This document shows, in pieces, positions 23,701-34,857 of a DNA stretch of 55,277 bases. Position numbers and translations under genes: made by a program. Position 1 is the first letter of the stretch. Every line of letters begins with the position of its first letter. The notes under the pieces are model-generated. The model was not told the DNA's origin and did no database searches. It worked only from the letters and a program-made list of their open reading frames with translations. Source of the DNA: Nemertoderma westbladi (lineage: Eukaryota > Xenacoelomorpha > Nemertodermatida > Nemertodermatidae); NCBI GenBank assembly GCA_032718475.1, contig JAUCBJ010005493.1:1-55277 (forward strand), written 5' to 3'.

Positions 23701-26700
23701 AATAGTTATTCACTTACTCGTATACCCCTTCTACCAAAAGAGACCATGTAGTAATAGTTATTCACTTACTCGTATACCCCTTCTACCAAAAGAGACCATG
23801 TAGTAATAGTTATTCACTTACTCGTATACTCGTATACCCCTTCTACCAAAAGAGACCATGTAGTAATAGTTATTCACTTACTCGTATACCCCTTCTACCA
23901 AAAGAGACCATGTAGTAATAGTTATTCACTTACTCGTATACCCCTTCTACCAAAAGAGACCATGTAGTAATAGTTATTCACTTACTCGTATACCCCTTCT
24001 ACCAAAAGAGACCATGTAGTAATAGTTATTCACTTACTCGTATACCCCTTCTACCAAAAGAGACCATGTAGTAATAGTTATTCACTTACTCGTATACCCC
24101 TTCTACCAAAAGAGACCATGTAGTAATAGTTATTCACTTACTCGTATACCCCTTCTACCAAAAGAGACCCTGTAGTAATAGTTATTCACTTACTCGTATA
24201 CCCCTTCTACCAAAAGAGACCATGTAGTAATAGTTATTCACTTACTCGTATACCCCGTCTACCAAAAGAGACCCTGTAGTAATAGTTATTCACTTACTCG
24301 TATAACCCTTCTACTGTACCAAAAGAGACCCTGTAGTAATAGTCATTCACTTACTCGTATACCCCTTCTACCAAAAGAGACCATGTAGTAATAGTTATTC
24401 ACTTACTCGTATACCCCTTCTACCAAAAGAGACCATGTAGTAATAGTTATTCACTTACTCGTATACCCCTTCTACCAAAAGAGACCCTGTAGTAATAGTT
24501 ATTCACTTACTCGTATACCCCTTCTACCAAAAGAGACCATGTAGTAATAGTTATTCACTTACTCGTATACCCCTTCTACCAAAAAGAGACCCTGTAGTAA
24601 TAGTTATTCACTTACTCGTATACCCCTTTTACTGTACCAAAAGAGACCATGTAGTAATAGTTATTCACTTACTCGTATACCCCTTCTAACAAAAGAGACC
24701 CTGTAGTAATAGTTATTCACTTACTCGTATACCCCTTCTACTGTACCAAAAGAGACCATGTAGTAATAGTTATTCACTTACTCGTATACCCCTTCTACCA
24801 AAAAGAGACCCTGTAGTAATAGTTATTCACTTACTCGTATACCCCTTCTACCAAAAGAGACCATGTAGTAATAGTTATTCACTTACTCGTATACCCCTTC
24901 TACCAAAAAGAGACCCTGTAGTAATAGTTATTCACTTACTCGTATACCCCTTCTACTGTACCAAAAGAGACCATGTAGTAATAGTTATTCACTTACTCGT
25001 ATACCCCTTCTAACAAAAGAGACCATGTAGTAATAGTTATTCACTTACTCGTATACCCCTTCTACCAAAAGAGACCCTGTAGTTATTCACTTACTCGTAT
25101 ACCCCTTCTACCAAAAGAGACCCTGTAGTAATAGTTATTCACTTACTCGTATACCCCTTCTACCAAAAGAGACCATGTAGTAATAGTTATTCACTTACTC
25201 GTATACCCCTTCTACCAAAAGAGACCATGTAGTAATAGTTATTCACTTACTCGTATACCCCTTCTACCAAAAGAGACCATGTAGTAATAGTTATTCACTT
25301 ACTCGTATACCCCTTCTACCAAAAAGAGACCCTGTAGTAATAGTTATTCACTTACTCGTATACCCCTTCTACTGTACCAAAAGAGACCCTGTAGTAATAG
25401 TTATTCACTTACTCGTATACCCCTTCTACCAAAAGAGACCATGTAGTAATAGTTATTCACTTACTCGTATACCCCTTCTACCAAAAGAGACCCTGTAGTA
25501 ATAGTTATTCACTTACTCGTATACCCCTTCTACTGTACCAAAAGAGACCATGTAGTTATTCACTTACTCGTATACCCCTTCTACCAAAAGAGACCATGTA
25601 GTAATAGTTATTCACTTACTCGTATACCCCTTCTACCAAAAGAGACCATGTAGTAATAGTTATTCACTTACTCGTATACCCCTTCTACCAAAAGAGACCA
25701 TGCAGTAATAGTTATTCACTTACTCGTATACCCCTTCTACCAAAAGAGACCATGTAGTAATAGTTATTCACTTACTCGTATACCCCTTCTACCAAAAGAG
25801 ACCCTGTAGTAATAGTTATTCACTTACTCGTATACCCCTTCTACCAAAAGAGACCATGTAGTAATAGTTATTCACTTACTCGTATACCCCTTCTACCAAA
25901 AGAGACCATGTAGTAATAGTTATTCACTTACTCGTATACCCCTTCTACCAAAAAGAGACCCTGTAGTAATAGTTATTCACTTACTCGTATACCCCTTCTA
26001 CCAAAAGAGACCATGTAGTAATAGTTATTCACTTACTCGTATACCCCTTCTACCAAAAGAGACCATGTGTAATAGTTATTCACTTACTCGTATACCCCTT
26101 CTACCAAAAGAGACCATGTAGTAATAGTTATTCACTTACTCGTATACCCCTTCTACCAAAAGAGACCATGTAGTAATAGTTATTCACTTACTCGTATACC
26201 CCTTCTACCAAAAGAGACCATGTGTAATAGTTATTCACTTACTCGTATACCCCTTCTACCAAAAGAGACCCTGTAGTAATAGTTATTCACTTACTCGTAT
26301 ACCCCTTCTACTGTACCAAAAGAGACCATGTAGTAATAGTTATTCACTTACTCGTATACCCCGTCTACCAAAAGAGACCATGTAGTAATAGTTATTCACT
26401 TACTCGTATACCCCGTCTACCAAAAGAGACCATGTAGTAATAGTTATTCACTTACTCGTATACCCCGTCTACCAAAAGAGACCATGTAGTAATAGTTATT
26501 CACTTACTCGTATACCCCTTCTACCAAAAGAGACCATGTAGTTATTCACTTACTCGTATACCCCTTCTACCAAAAGAGACCCTGTAGTAATAGTTATTCT
26601 CTTACTCGTATACCCCTTCTACTGTACCAAAAGAGACCATGTAGTTATTCACTTACTCGTATACCCCTTCTACCAAAAGAGACCATGTAGTAATAGTTAT

Positions 26701-27185
26701 TCACTTACTCGTATACCCCTTCTACCAAAAGAGACCATGTAGTAATAGTTATTCACTTACTCGCATACCCCTTCTACCAAAAGAGACCATGTAGTTATTC
26801 ACTTACTCGTATACCCCTTCTACCAAAAGAGACCATGTAGTAATAGTTATTCACTTACTCGTATACCCCTTCTACCAAAAGAGACCATGTAGTAATAGTT
26901 ATTCACTTACTCGTATACCCCTTCTACCAAAAGAGACCATGTAGTAATAGTTATTCACTTACTCGTATACCCCTTCTACCAAAAGAGACCATGTAGTAAT
27001 AGTTATTCACTTACTCGTATACCCCTTCTACCAAAAGAGATCATGTAGTAATAGTTATTCACTTACTCGTATACCCCTTCTACCAAAAGAGACCATGTAG
27101 TAATAGTTATTCACTTACTCGTATACCCCTTCTACCAAAAGAGACCATGTAGTAATAGTTATTCACTTACTCGTATACCCCTTCT
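14733..27185. repeat. 12.45-kb satellite of a 52-bp unit carrying a splice donor
   Basis: A tandem array with typical unit length 52 bp, about 240 units by length. On the plus strand the unit reads CCAAAAGAGACCATGTAGTA, then ATAGTTATTCACTTACTCGT, then ATACCCCTTCTA. Frequent variants are CATG or CCTG, a 6-bp deletion (46-bp units lacking TAATAG), a 5-bp insertion giving CTACTGTACC (57-bp units), CCCGTCTACC for CCCTTCTACC, ACTTGTAT for ACTCGTAT, and TATTAG for TAATAG. The last unit runs into exon C: 27171-27185 is coding, and the unit on the minus strand is exon end TATACGA followed by donor GTAAGTGA. The array therefore seems to be an amplification of the exon C/intron junction. It has no coding role itself. 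Confidence 0.97.
27166..27175 (-). promoter_or_regulatory. 5' splice site of exon C inside the last satellite unit
   Basis: The minus strand reads TACGA|GTAAG, with the exon ending at 27171 and GT at 27170-27169. The join to exon D preserves a CCP module, so this is most likely the functional donor. The same sequence occurs in nearly all satellite units. Confidence 0.85.
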
Positions 27186-27839
27186 CACAACTGTAAATGA
27201 TCTGATCGCCGTCATAGTAACGGGTAAAAACGCGATTCCCTGTCAGCGGCGCCGGATGCCATATGACCTTCTCAATGCGAACGTGTGGCGGCATCAACGG
27301 CTCCTGTTCCTGCTCGCAAGGATACTGACGCAGATGCTCCACGCACAGATCCTCTACAACTTCCCAGTTGCCGTCCATATCACAACGGACCGTTTTAACG
27401 TTGGCCGCTTTCTCGAAACCGCTACAAGGCCGTATATTCGAGTAAGAGAATGTATACCCATGCTCGTAAGTGCCGCTTTTGAAAGAGGTTATCACACTTC
27501 CTTTGCTAGCTAGTACTGATGTTTGTGACAGTCCGATCCCGTCCAATTGGGATGTGCGACACACGATTTTGGAACACTCGTATTCCAGTTGTGGCCAACC
27601 GGTGGCCTCGCAGACTATCTCTGTTGGTCCTTTGGTAGCGTTGTAACCCGCCTCACAGATGTAGCCCGCCTTACTTGGTGTCACCCATGGACCCAGGTAG
27701 GAGGTATCTATGCGCGAGTTCGATTTGGCCTGTGGTGGAGGACCGCAGTGTATGGGTACATTGTCGCATAGCGAACTGAGTCCCAATGGAAGCCACTCAC
27801 TATTCTCCGAACACACAGCTTCTTGCTTCTTATCAATAA
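27171..27839 (-). CDS. CCP/LDLa mosaic gene, exon C: CCP modules, donor shared with satellite
   Basis: The acceptor is a T-run followed by ACAG above 27839, and the donor is TATACGA|GTAAGTGA at 27171 (phase 1). The frame runs straight on from exon B: the split codon plus IDKKQEAVCSENSEW completes the CCP begun there. Two more modules follow (IHCGPPPQ to EYECSK; IVCRTSQL to EDLCVE); the second is longer than usual, with an extra cysteine (IRPCSGF). The exon ends inside a further CCP at CEKGYT. The last 15 nt (27171-27185) belong to the terminal unit of the 52-bp satellite that fills the following intron. If the donor is not used, the next codons are AGT AAG TGA, so read-through stops at once. 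Confidence 0.9.
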
Positions 27840-27972
27840 CTGTAAAAAAATAGTTTTATATAATAGGATAAAATAAAGACAATTTAAAACATGATATATT
27901 AATTTACGCAGACAGTTTAACGCAATGCATTTTATGACCAGTTTGTATTTCGGTGACATCATAATTTTTGTT
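27840..27972. other. short unique intron segment between exon C acceptor and the retrotransposon
   Basis: Only about 135 bp separate the acceptor of exon C from the 5' target duplication of the BEL element. It contains the pyrimidine tract (A-run on plus, 27843-27849). Confidence 0.5.
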
Positions 27973-27977
27973 AACCT
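27973..27977. repeat. 5' target-site duplication AACCT
   Basis: The sequence AACCT directly precedes the 5' LTR and recurs directly after the 3' LTR. Five bp is the usual BEL/Pao target duplication length. Confidence 0.9.
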
Positions 27978-29162
27978 TGTAAAAGCTTTTGCGGAATTAG
28001 CTGGTTATTTTTCCCGCAAAGTACTCTGTAGTTGGTTTAACGGACATAAAAAGCCGTTTCCTTACTGTACCGGTGTTTTAGTGGACATAAAAAGCCATTT
28101 CTTCTGTATGTGTAATTTAGCGGACATAACTAGCAATTCTATGTCGCAATACGCTAAAATCCCCTTGAAACAGTGTAGTTACTATGACGACAGCTAACAG
28201 CTGATCTGTACACGTGGAGCTTTTTCTTTGTTCTCTGTCGTTTCTTTGTTCGGTCGACCAATCAGAGCGTTTTTTGACTCTGTGTTGGAGGTTGTATACA
28301 GAAACTCATGAATTGAGTCAGTATGTGTATTTTGTCCACAGCCAGAAGACCGGCTTTGGAACCTCTGTGTTTTCAGGCTTTAGCCCAACATTAGTAGGCT
28401 TAATCATAGAAACGTATATCTGTTATCTTAACAAATCAATCATAACATAACTCACTCACCTAATCATATTGTCAACTACAAACACCGCATTTTTACTGCT
28501 ATTTACTGTCGGTTATTCATTATATCAGTTGATGGAATATTGTTATATTTGGATAATATCGATCAATAATCAGAAACCCCAATCTTCTTGATATACTGAA
28601 GGTTAGAGAGACCGGTTACATATAACAATTGCGACTTACATTAAAGTGGTTTTGGAGTGAATCTAATGCTATTTCATAGGCACTACATGAGTCGGTTGTT
28701 GTTCTCTTTATATGTGACTAAAATTAGTGAAGGTCGGCAGATCGGTGTGCAGCATTGTGCGGTATTGTGCATGATTGTGACTGATAACAAAGCATCTCCT
28801 AAAGAATGCGCTATATACGTGAATCCATAGCCATCCCGTTGTGTCTAGTGTAAGTCATAACTCTGTTTACATATTTAGAGCGCCACGTCCTAAAGGAACT
28901 GTTAATATTTCCCGAAAGTGAATAATATTTGTCAGAGACTATATATTACGATCAGTCGAATAATACAGTAGGCCTACACCGCAATAAGGTTAGGCTTCCG
29001 AATCCAGTCTCCCGGGTATATCCAGCGGGTGAATGGTCGCGCATAGACTGGCTTCGGCTAATGTAGTGTATCAAATACTCGTCATAGGCTAAAGTCGATT
29101 TATTATCTAGAAGACATCCAAATTTGGCAGGTTAAACTGCTAAAGGTCTGAGAGCGCGAACA
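27978..29162 (+). repeat. 5' LTR of BEL/Pao element
   Basis: 1185 bp, TG...CA ends. It is the same length as the 3' LTR. Six substitutions were noticed by reading: one in the GTTC.GTCGACC region, two near AATG.TATTTCATAGGCA, and single ones near GCGGTA.TGTGC, GGTCGCG.ATAG and CTGA.AGCGCG. A 78-codon open frame inside both LTRs has no known domain and is probably chance. Promoter elements were not resolved. Confidence 0.95.
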
Positions 29163-29510
29163 ATAACAGATATAGATTTCAAATTGCAGTGTAGGCAATA
29201 AAAGCAGTTTAATATTGTTCTGGTAAGAACAATAACGGTTATTGCTTCTGTATTGCAGTAGGAAATAAAGCTGAAGTACCGGTGAACCGGTACCCAGTAG
29301 GCCTAACTACCTAACCACACGAACCGGTACTTACAGCAGTACAGGTACAGCAGTATTATTCGATTTTGATAATTATATACCGGTAGGTCTGAATAAGTAA
29401 TCGGGGACGCCTGGTTTTTATTGGGATTTACTTATTTCTGTCAGTTTTATTTATTTGTAGGCTAATATTGAGCAGAAGGCGTGTAAGCCTGCTCAGATTG
29501 TACAGATAAT

Positions 29511-30085
29511 TTGTAGGCTGGACTGTTGTCTGACTGTTGTTAAGTCTGAAGAGATTGCGGTGTGTGTAGAGTGTATGTCCGATAAAGTACTAGTTAGGAA
29601 AGTAGGGGCTTCCAGTGCTGTGAGGTAAATCCCCTCGAAAGAATAAGTCGTACTACTCGGTTAGAACGCATACTAACTAACCATTTCGGAGTCTGCATAT
29701 ACTGTAGTTTGTTTAGGCTTGATAGTAGTCCGCCAGCGTTTGGTCTGTATTTTGTATGTGTAGTCTGTACGGGTAGTGTAATATTTCTTATTTAGATAAT
29801 TTGTAGGCTGGATTGTTGTCTGGCTGTTGTTAAGTTTGAAGAGATTGCGGTGTGTGTAGAGTGTATGTCCGATAAATTACTAGTTAGGAACGTAGGGGCT
29901 TCCAGTGCTGTGAGGTAAATCCCCTTGAAAGAATAAGTTGTACTACTCGGTTAGAACGCATACTAACTAACCATTTTCGGAGTCTGCATATACTGTAGTT
30001 TATTTGGGCTTGATAGTAGTCTGCCAGAGTTTGGTCTGTATTTTGTTTGAGTAGTCTGTACACGTAGCGTAATATTTATTATTCA
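29511..30085 (+). repeat. 290-bp tandem duplication in the BEL leader
   Basis: Two copies starting at 29511 and 29801, both with TTGTAGGCTGGA, GAAGAGATTGCGGTGTGTGT and GAACGCATACTAACTAACCA. The copies differ at scattered positions. Confidence 0.85.
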
Positions 30086-31029
30086 GAGTTTATGCGATTA
30101 TTCGCAACATTCATATCCCCAAGTTAATTCCTACAGTAATTGTGTTTGTTGTACATACCGTTATAGTTAAATTAACCCCGGTACTACATCAGGGCTGCTT
30201 GGCGTAGGTAAAGACTGGTGATTTTGTGCCCCGGTCACTCCAGCAGATACCGTGGTTCTTTTAGCTGTACAAGTATTTCTAACTGCTGATTATTTGTTGT
30301 ATAAGTACTTGTACCTAATTTAGGGTTTAGTGTACAGTGCTTTCCGAAGGTAATTAGTGTGTAGGCAGTATATTTGTGTTGTAAAATGGTTAATAGGCAC
30401 GTTGGTTCTGGTAGACCGCGGTAATTAACTTCTTGGTAGGAACACTCCGTGATACATAACGTAGTACTTATAGCGATACGGCTATAAGTCGTCAGACGGT
30501 GGTATTTTTCTATCTGGACAACGCAATATATTTACTACTGCTTGTTATTTTTAAATACCTTAGTACCCTGTCCGTTGTAATAACCAGATATCCTAACCCT
30601 TTGTTGGGCTGGTTTGTAGACTTCTTGTAAAATTACCCTAAAAATTTGTACGTGTAATTTTTGTGTTTATTTAGAGATTGTAATCTCACCCCGAATTGTA
30701 CGTAATTTGTAGTATTAAGTAACTTAGGTAAATTATAATTATTTGTTTTAGTGTCCAACAAGTAGCACTTCACTGAGAGTGTACAGCTTCTGTGCAGTGA
30801 CACCTTCCCAGAAATAATAACATTTATTTCGAATATTGACAAAAACCCATTAAAACGGGTATATATATTATAAATCAACTCAAACCGATTTATAAAATAG
30901 TAGGCCTGTCATACAACAATTAGGTCTTAATATCAGTTGGACTACTGCTTAAATAACGGTAATCAAGTAAAGTAAAGTAAACAAAACAAGTAACCCCTAA
31001 AATTCAGAAATTCAATTATTCTAAAATAA

Positions 31030-31315
31030 TTGACATACCGGTATTTGCAATAGGCTTATTATATTTATTTCTATAAATTTAGGCTAAATTATATACCGGT
31101 ATTCTGTAATTAATTCTAGTCTGTAATTATACTTATATATATACATTATAAGTGTAAGCTGTATACCGGTATTCACGATAGGCTTATTATATATTGCTAT
31201 ATATTTGCGCTGAAATTACATACCGGTATTCTGTGACAAATCTAGTCTGTAATAATACTTATATATATATTATAAGCATACTGGTATTCTAATATATTAT
31301 ATATATATCACGCTA
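31030..31315 (+). repeat. AT-rich tandem repeats around ATACCGGTATTCTG
   Basis: The motif ATACCGGTATTCTGT and a following TCTAGTCTGTAAT..TACTTATATATAT recur near 31092 and 31220, a period close to 125 bp, with partial copies on each side. Confidence 0.6.
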
Positions 31316-31424
31316 CACTGAGTAGCAGTATCGGTAATTAATTACTAGGCTAACAGTTGATACTGAATTACTAGACTTGCTTTAACTGTAATATAGCAGT
31401 AGGCATTCAACTGTACAAACAAAC

Positions 31425-31853
31425 ATGTCTGACACAAAGCAAAACCTGTCAGACAGTCTCCTAGATACGACCATCTGTGACCCAGACAGGAGTGTGGAAC
31501 GTGTGAGACCGAAGTTCAACTCACCTCCTACTGTAAGAAAGATCATCCCTCCAGTAGTAGTATCCGACCCTAGGCTAGTCCAACACCGTAGGTCTATCAT
31601 AGGCATTCGAGCTCAAGTCAAGCGAGACCAAGAAGCAGCGGAACAGCAGCAACACTCGAGCCGAGAACGTATTTCTCAGCGGCCCGACAGCTCCAGTAGT
31701 GCGGATACTGTAGAGCTGACACCCGAGCTTGGAGCAAAGATGGCGGATGCGATTTATTCGGATCCCCTTCTCATCCTTCCTGCAGCCGTACTCACTAGGG
31801 TATTGATTGCGGTGGAGGAACACCAGATTGATTGGGCGAGAAGTAAGCGATGA
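31425..31853 (+). CDS. BEL small upstream ORF (unknown, possible gag accessory)
   Basis: 142 codons starting ATG TCT GAC, upstream of gag. No known domain is recognised. It is polar, with a Q-rich EAAEQQQHSSRER segment and a C-terminal part rich in hydrophobic residues (DAIYSDPLLILPAAVLTRVL) that could form a helix. Its stop overlaps the start of the gag ORF in an ATGA (31850-31853), which suggests coupled termination and re-initiation. BEL elements usually have one ORF, so this could also be the N-terminal part of gag split off by a frame change. I cannot decide between the two. Confidence 0.6.
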   Translation: MSDTKQNLSDSLLDTTICDPDRSVERVRPKFNSPPTVRKIIPPVVVSDPRLVQHRRSIIGIRAQVKRDQEAAEQQQHSSRERISQRPDSSSSADTVELTPELGAKMADAIYSDPLLILPAAVLTRVLIAVEEHQIDWARSKR

Positions 31854-34188
31854 CCAAGGATAGTTATGCGGGATACACAAGGGAAGAATTGAAGTCTATT
31901 GTCGAGTCGCAATGGAACTTCCCCGGACCCGGACTCCCGTTTGACTTATCGGAAGCTGCCTGGGAAGACATACACAGGATGGGAGTAACAAAAGAAACCA
32001 TCGATCCAGCTGTGTGGAAGAGGTCAGCAGCAGGATACATACAGGGATTCTTCAGCTCTATGGAGCGATTAGAGGAACAACTGTTTCGACAACCCCAAGG
32101 ACCTCAAGAGCAGGGAGAGCTGCTTTATCAAGTTAGAGAAAGAATTCTACGAATCAGACTAATCTTATCGGCCTTTGAGGAGGCTTCGAAAAGAAGACAA
32201 GACACGTCGTTGCAAGTTGCCGTAAAGACTTGGTTTCAGCGGGTGAGTCTCCAAGTTCAAGGAACTGCCCAGTGGAAATCTCAGCTGGCTGAGCGCTCAA
32301 CCCATGGAGAATCAACAGACGCTACATTTTCCCAAGTGGAAAGTGAAGCGACGGCAGAGAAACTGCATAAGAGGGATGCCATTGACATCTATCTGTCGGA
32401 CTATCAACGTTTTGTAGGAGATGAAGAGTTGAGGAGAAGGCTAGATGGACTTAGCCCTAATAGTGAAGGAGCCAAGCTTGTGTTGGACGCAATAGATGCG
32501 GATATGATAGCTGCGAACCAAGCTAAATTTGATGAACGCCTCCGCATCACTAAGGTCCAAGAAGAACAAGTAAAGAAAAAACGTATAGAAGACAGAAAGA
32601 CAGCGGCAGTGGCAGCAGCAGTGGCAGCGGCAGAAGTGGAAAGAAAAGCGGCAGTGGCAACGGCAGTGGCAGAAGCGGAAAGAAAAGCGGCAGCGGCAGC
32701 GGCAGAGGCAGAAGTGGAAAGAAAAGTGGCAGCGGCAGCGGCAGAGGCAGAAGCGGAAAGAAAAGCGGCAGTGGCAGCGGCTGAAGCGGAAAGAAAAGCG
32801 GCAGTGGCAGCGGCAGAGGCAGTGGCAGAAGCAGAACGGAGAGCGTCTGAAGAAGCCACCCAACTGGAGTTGGAAAACATTCAAGAGAATCAAGACTGCA
32901 TAAATAAACAGTTAACAGCTAGTCAAATGCAGATGATGAGTCGATCAACTCCCAAAAGACAGGGATATACATCATCTGAGGAAGGCGATACCACCGATCC
33001 TGAAGGCGGAGGAAATAGATCTCGTCTAAGCAGACGTAGAAGAATGTCCCACCGTCAGAAATTGCCTGATTTGCCCCCAGCTGTTAGAAGGCAACTAACT
33101 AACACAAACTTAGGTAGTACAGAACCCACAGACCAAATAATTAACATAGAAAGACTCCCTACTATAGTAGATGAGCCTGAAATAATTAGGCCTGTTCTCG
33201 AAGCCACCCCTTCGGTGATAGAGACACCTGTACTCCCAGAACCTACCTCTAAATTCCCTTTGCATAGCACTAAACTACCTGTGCCCAGCAGAACAGCCCA
33301 TGAGACAGTTCCTGTTCTGGACTCCGAGCGAAATATCAATGATTTGTCGCCCGTTGTCCCCCGTCCACCCGCTACTACGTTGGCGGCTCCCGCTTCAGCG
33401 GTCGAGTGGGTGGATCAGAGACGGCGGGGGATGGATCTCCTGCTCGGGCAGATGCAGGAGACTGTTAAGCAGTTCAAAGGCACAGTAAGGGAAAGTAGGT
33501 TAGAGTTGCAAGAAGTGCAGCAAAGTATCGCGTTAGAACGCGATAAATTAGTAAATACACAAAAGGGTATACCACCACCCCCTGTAACAATGTGTCAACC
33601 TGTTAGGTCTGAAGTATTTCATGCGAAAGGTGTGGAGCCTACACGCATCTATACTGCTAGCGAAGTGGAAACTCCTATAGTAAACCCTATTAAGGGTAAT
33701 TATAAACCTGTTGACAATGATATTCCATATAGACCTGATCATAATCCGAGAAATTTATATACCGATAACTCGATATTAAATAACACGATGGCCCAAGAAA
33801 GTTTTACGCGTCAAATGGCTAGAACCGAAGCCCGTCAAGCGGTAAAGGTGGGAGAGATCGTCAAGTTCAATGGAGATGAGATGAAATGGTTACCTTTTAA
33901 TGAATATTACAAAGATAACATACAGAACTCTGTGCTATCAAACGGAGTGAAACTTAGATTCCTCATCGAGTGCTTGGAAGGATCTCCCAAGTTAATGGCG
34001 TTAAAGTTTATTGGACATCCCGATGGATTAAGACAAGTTTGGGATACCCTAAACATCAGGTATGGTAATAGGAATAACATAGCTAGGTATTTGTATGCAA
34101 AATTGGTAGTGCCCCGAAAATTCATTAGCAGCGGGATTATAGAGTTTTCCGATGAGATTCAGGAGATCTGTAGACAATTAGATTGGCT
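31850..34188 (+). CDS. gag: BEL gag (5' part of gag-pol, interrupted by a LINE)
   Basis: The ATG at 31850 overlaps the preceding stop. About 780 codons up to the LINE insertion at 34189. Residues 251-332 form a long alanine-rich charged repeat (units such as AEAERKAAVAAAEAERKAAV) likely to be a continuous helix or coiled coil. The middle is low-complexity and basic or proline-rich. From about residue 667 (VKFNGDEMKWLPFNEYY) to the break is a DUF1759-type BEL gag region. The frame ends artificially a few codons into the LINE. By arithmetic the inserted length (679 bp, including one target duplication) explains the frame difference with the next segment. The product would form the particle shell. 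Confidence 0.88.
32600..32845 (+). repeat. in-frame minisatellite coding Ala-rich ERKAA repeats in gag
   Basis: Repeated GCAGCGGCAGAGGCAGAAG..GAAAGAAAAGCG-type units, in frame and variable in length. They encode an A/E/K/R-rich helix resembling TolA- or caldesmon-like stalks by composition only. Confidence 0.85.
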
Positions 34189-34812
34189 GATCGGATGAGC
34201 ATAAGCTCAAAGGATGGTATGCTTGAGCATGTGGACGACTTCTGTTACCTGGGATCATGGATCCGGAAGTCAGGTGAGGACCTTCGAATACGTAAGGGAA
34301 AGGCATGGGCAGCCTTGAATAGGCTTTCCAGGATCTGGAAGTCACCTATAATTAATCGGAAACTTAAGGTCCGATTATTTAGAGCAGCAGTAGTTCCAGT
34401 ACTCCTCTACGGGAGTCCATGCTGGGCTCTAACTGCTGAGGACACCAAATCTCTGGATGGCACATTCACAAGAATGCTACGCCGGGTACATTGTGTCAAG
34501 TACAATGCACACATCTCCAACCAGACACTATATAACATTGGAGGTGTCTCATTGGTTCCCCCAAGCTTGACACTAGAACAAAATCGCCTCCGCTTTGCAG
34601 GACATTGCTTTCGCCGTGAGGACCAGCCAGTGCATAATCTTGTACTTTGGCAGCCTCTTGGAGTGAATAAGCATGGTGGACAGCCCATGACTTTCTTGAG
34701 ACGCATCTTAAAGGACACTGGCCTTAAAGATGCGGATGATCTAGCAAATGTCATGGGTGATAGGGAGTTGTGGCGGTGCAATTTTGTTGACAAGCCGGCA
34801 CAGCATTCTTAA
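34189..34812 (+). pseudogene. reverse transcriptase C-terminal fragment of the nested LINE
   Basis: Open throughout, but lacking endonuclease, the RT palm motif and any start of its own. The open state suggests a recent insertion, in line with the nearly identical BEL LTRs. The first codons of the open frame are from BEL flanking DNA. Confidence 0.85.
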
Positions 34813-34857
34813 AAATGCAGCTGCAATGCAGCATGCCGATCCTAGTAGTAGTAGTAG
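34189..34857 (+). mobile_element. 5'-truncated RTE-like LINE inserted in BEL gag
   Basis: A 669-bp insertion flanked by TAGATTGGCT at 34179-34188 and 34858-34867, a 10-bp target duplication. It encodes the last 200 or so codons of a non-LTR reverse transcriptase protein: DDFCYLGSWI, RIRKGKAWAALNRLSRIWKS, KVRLFRAAVVPVLLYG, LRRVHCVKYN and the C-terminal end at 34812. It finishes with a (TAG)n tail (34845-34860). The motif set and the short simple-repeat tail suggest the RTE clade. There is no catalytic domain, so it cannot move by itself. Confidence 0.9.

Larger units (their letters stand above)
29163..31424 (+). other. BEL leader region with internal tandem duplications
   Basis: A 2.26-kb stretch between the 5' LTR and the first ORF with no convincing coding sequence. 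No TGG-starting primer-binding site follows the LTR directly; the bases after it are ATAACAGATATAG. 29511-30085 is a two-copy tandem duplication with a period of 290 bp (landmarks TTGTAGGCTGGA.TGTTGTC and GGGGCTTCCAGTGCTGTGAG). 31030-31310 has further short repeats around ATACCGGTATTCTGT. It probably contains packaging and primer signals that I cannot define. Confidence 0.6.

Noticed and set aside
14733-27185. CRISPR-like or Introner-like array
   Set aside because: There are no unique spacers between repeats, units are head to tail with only point and small indel variants, and the setting is an animal intron. It is a satellite.
28214-28450. 78-codon open frame in the 5' LTR, the same in the 3' LTR at 46432
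   Set aside because: It is conserved only because the LTRs are nearly identical. No domain is recognised and there is no sign of separate selection.
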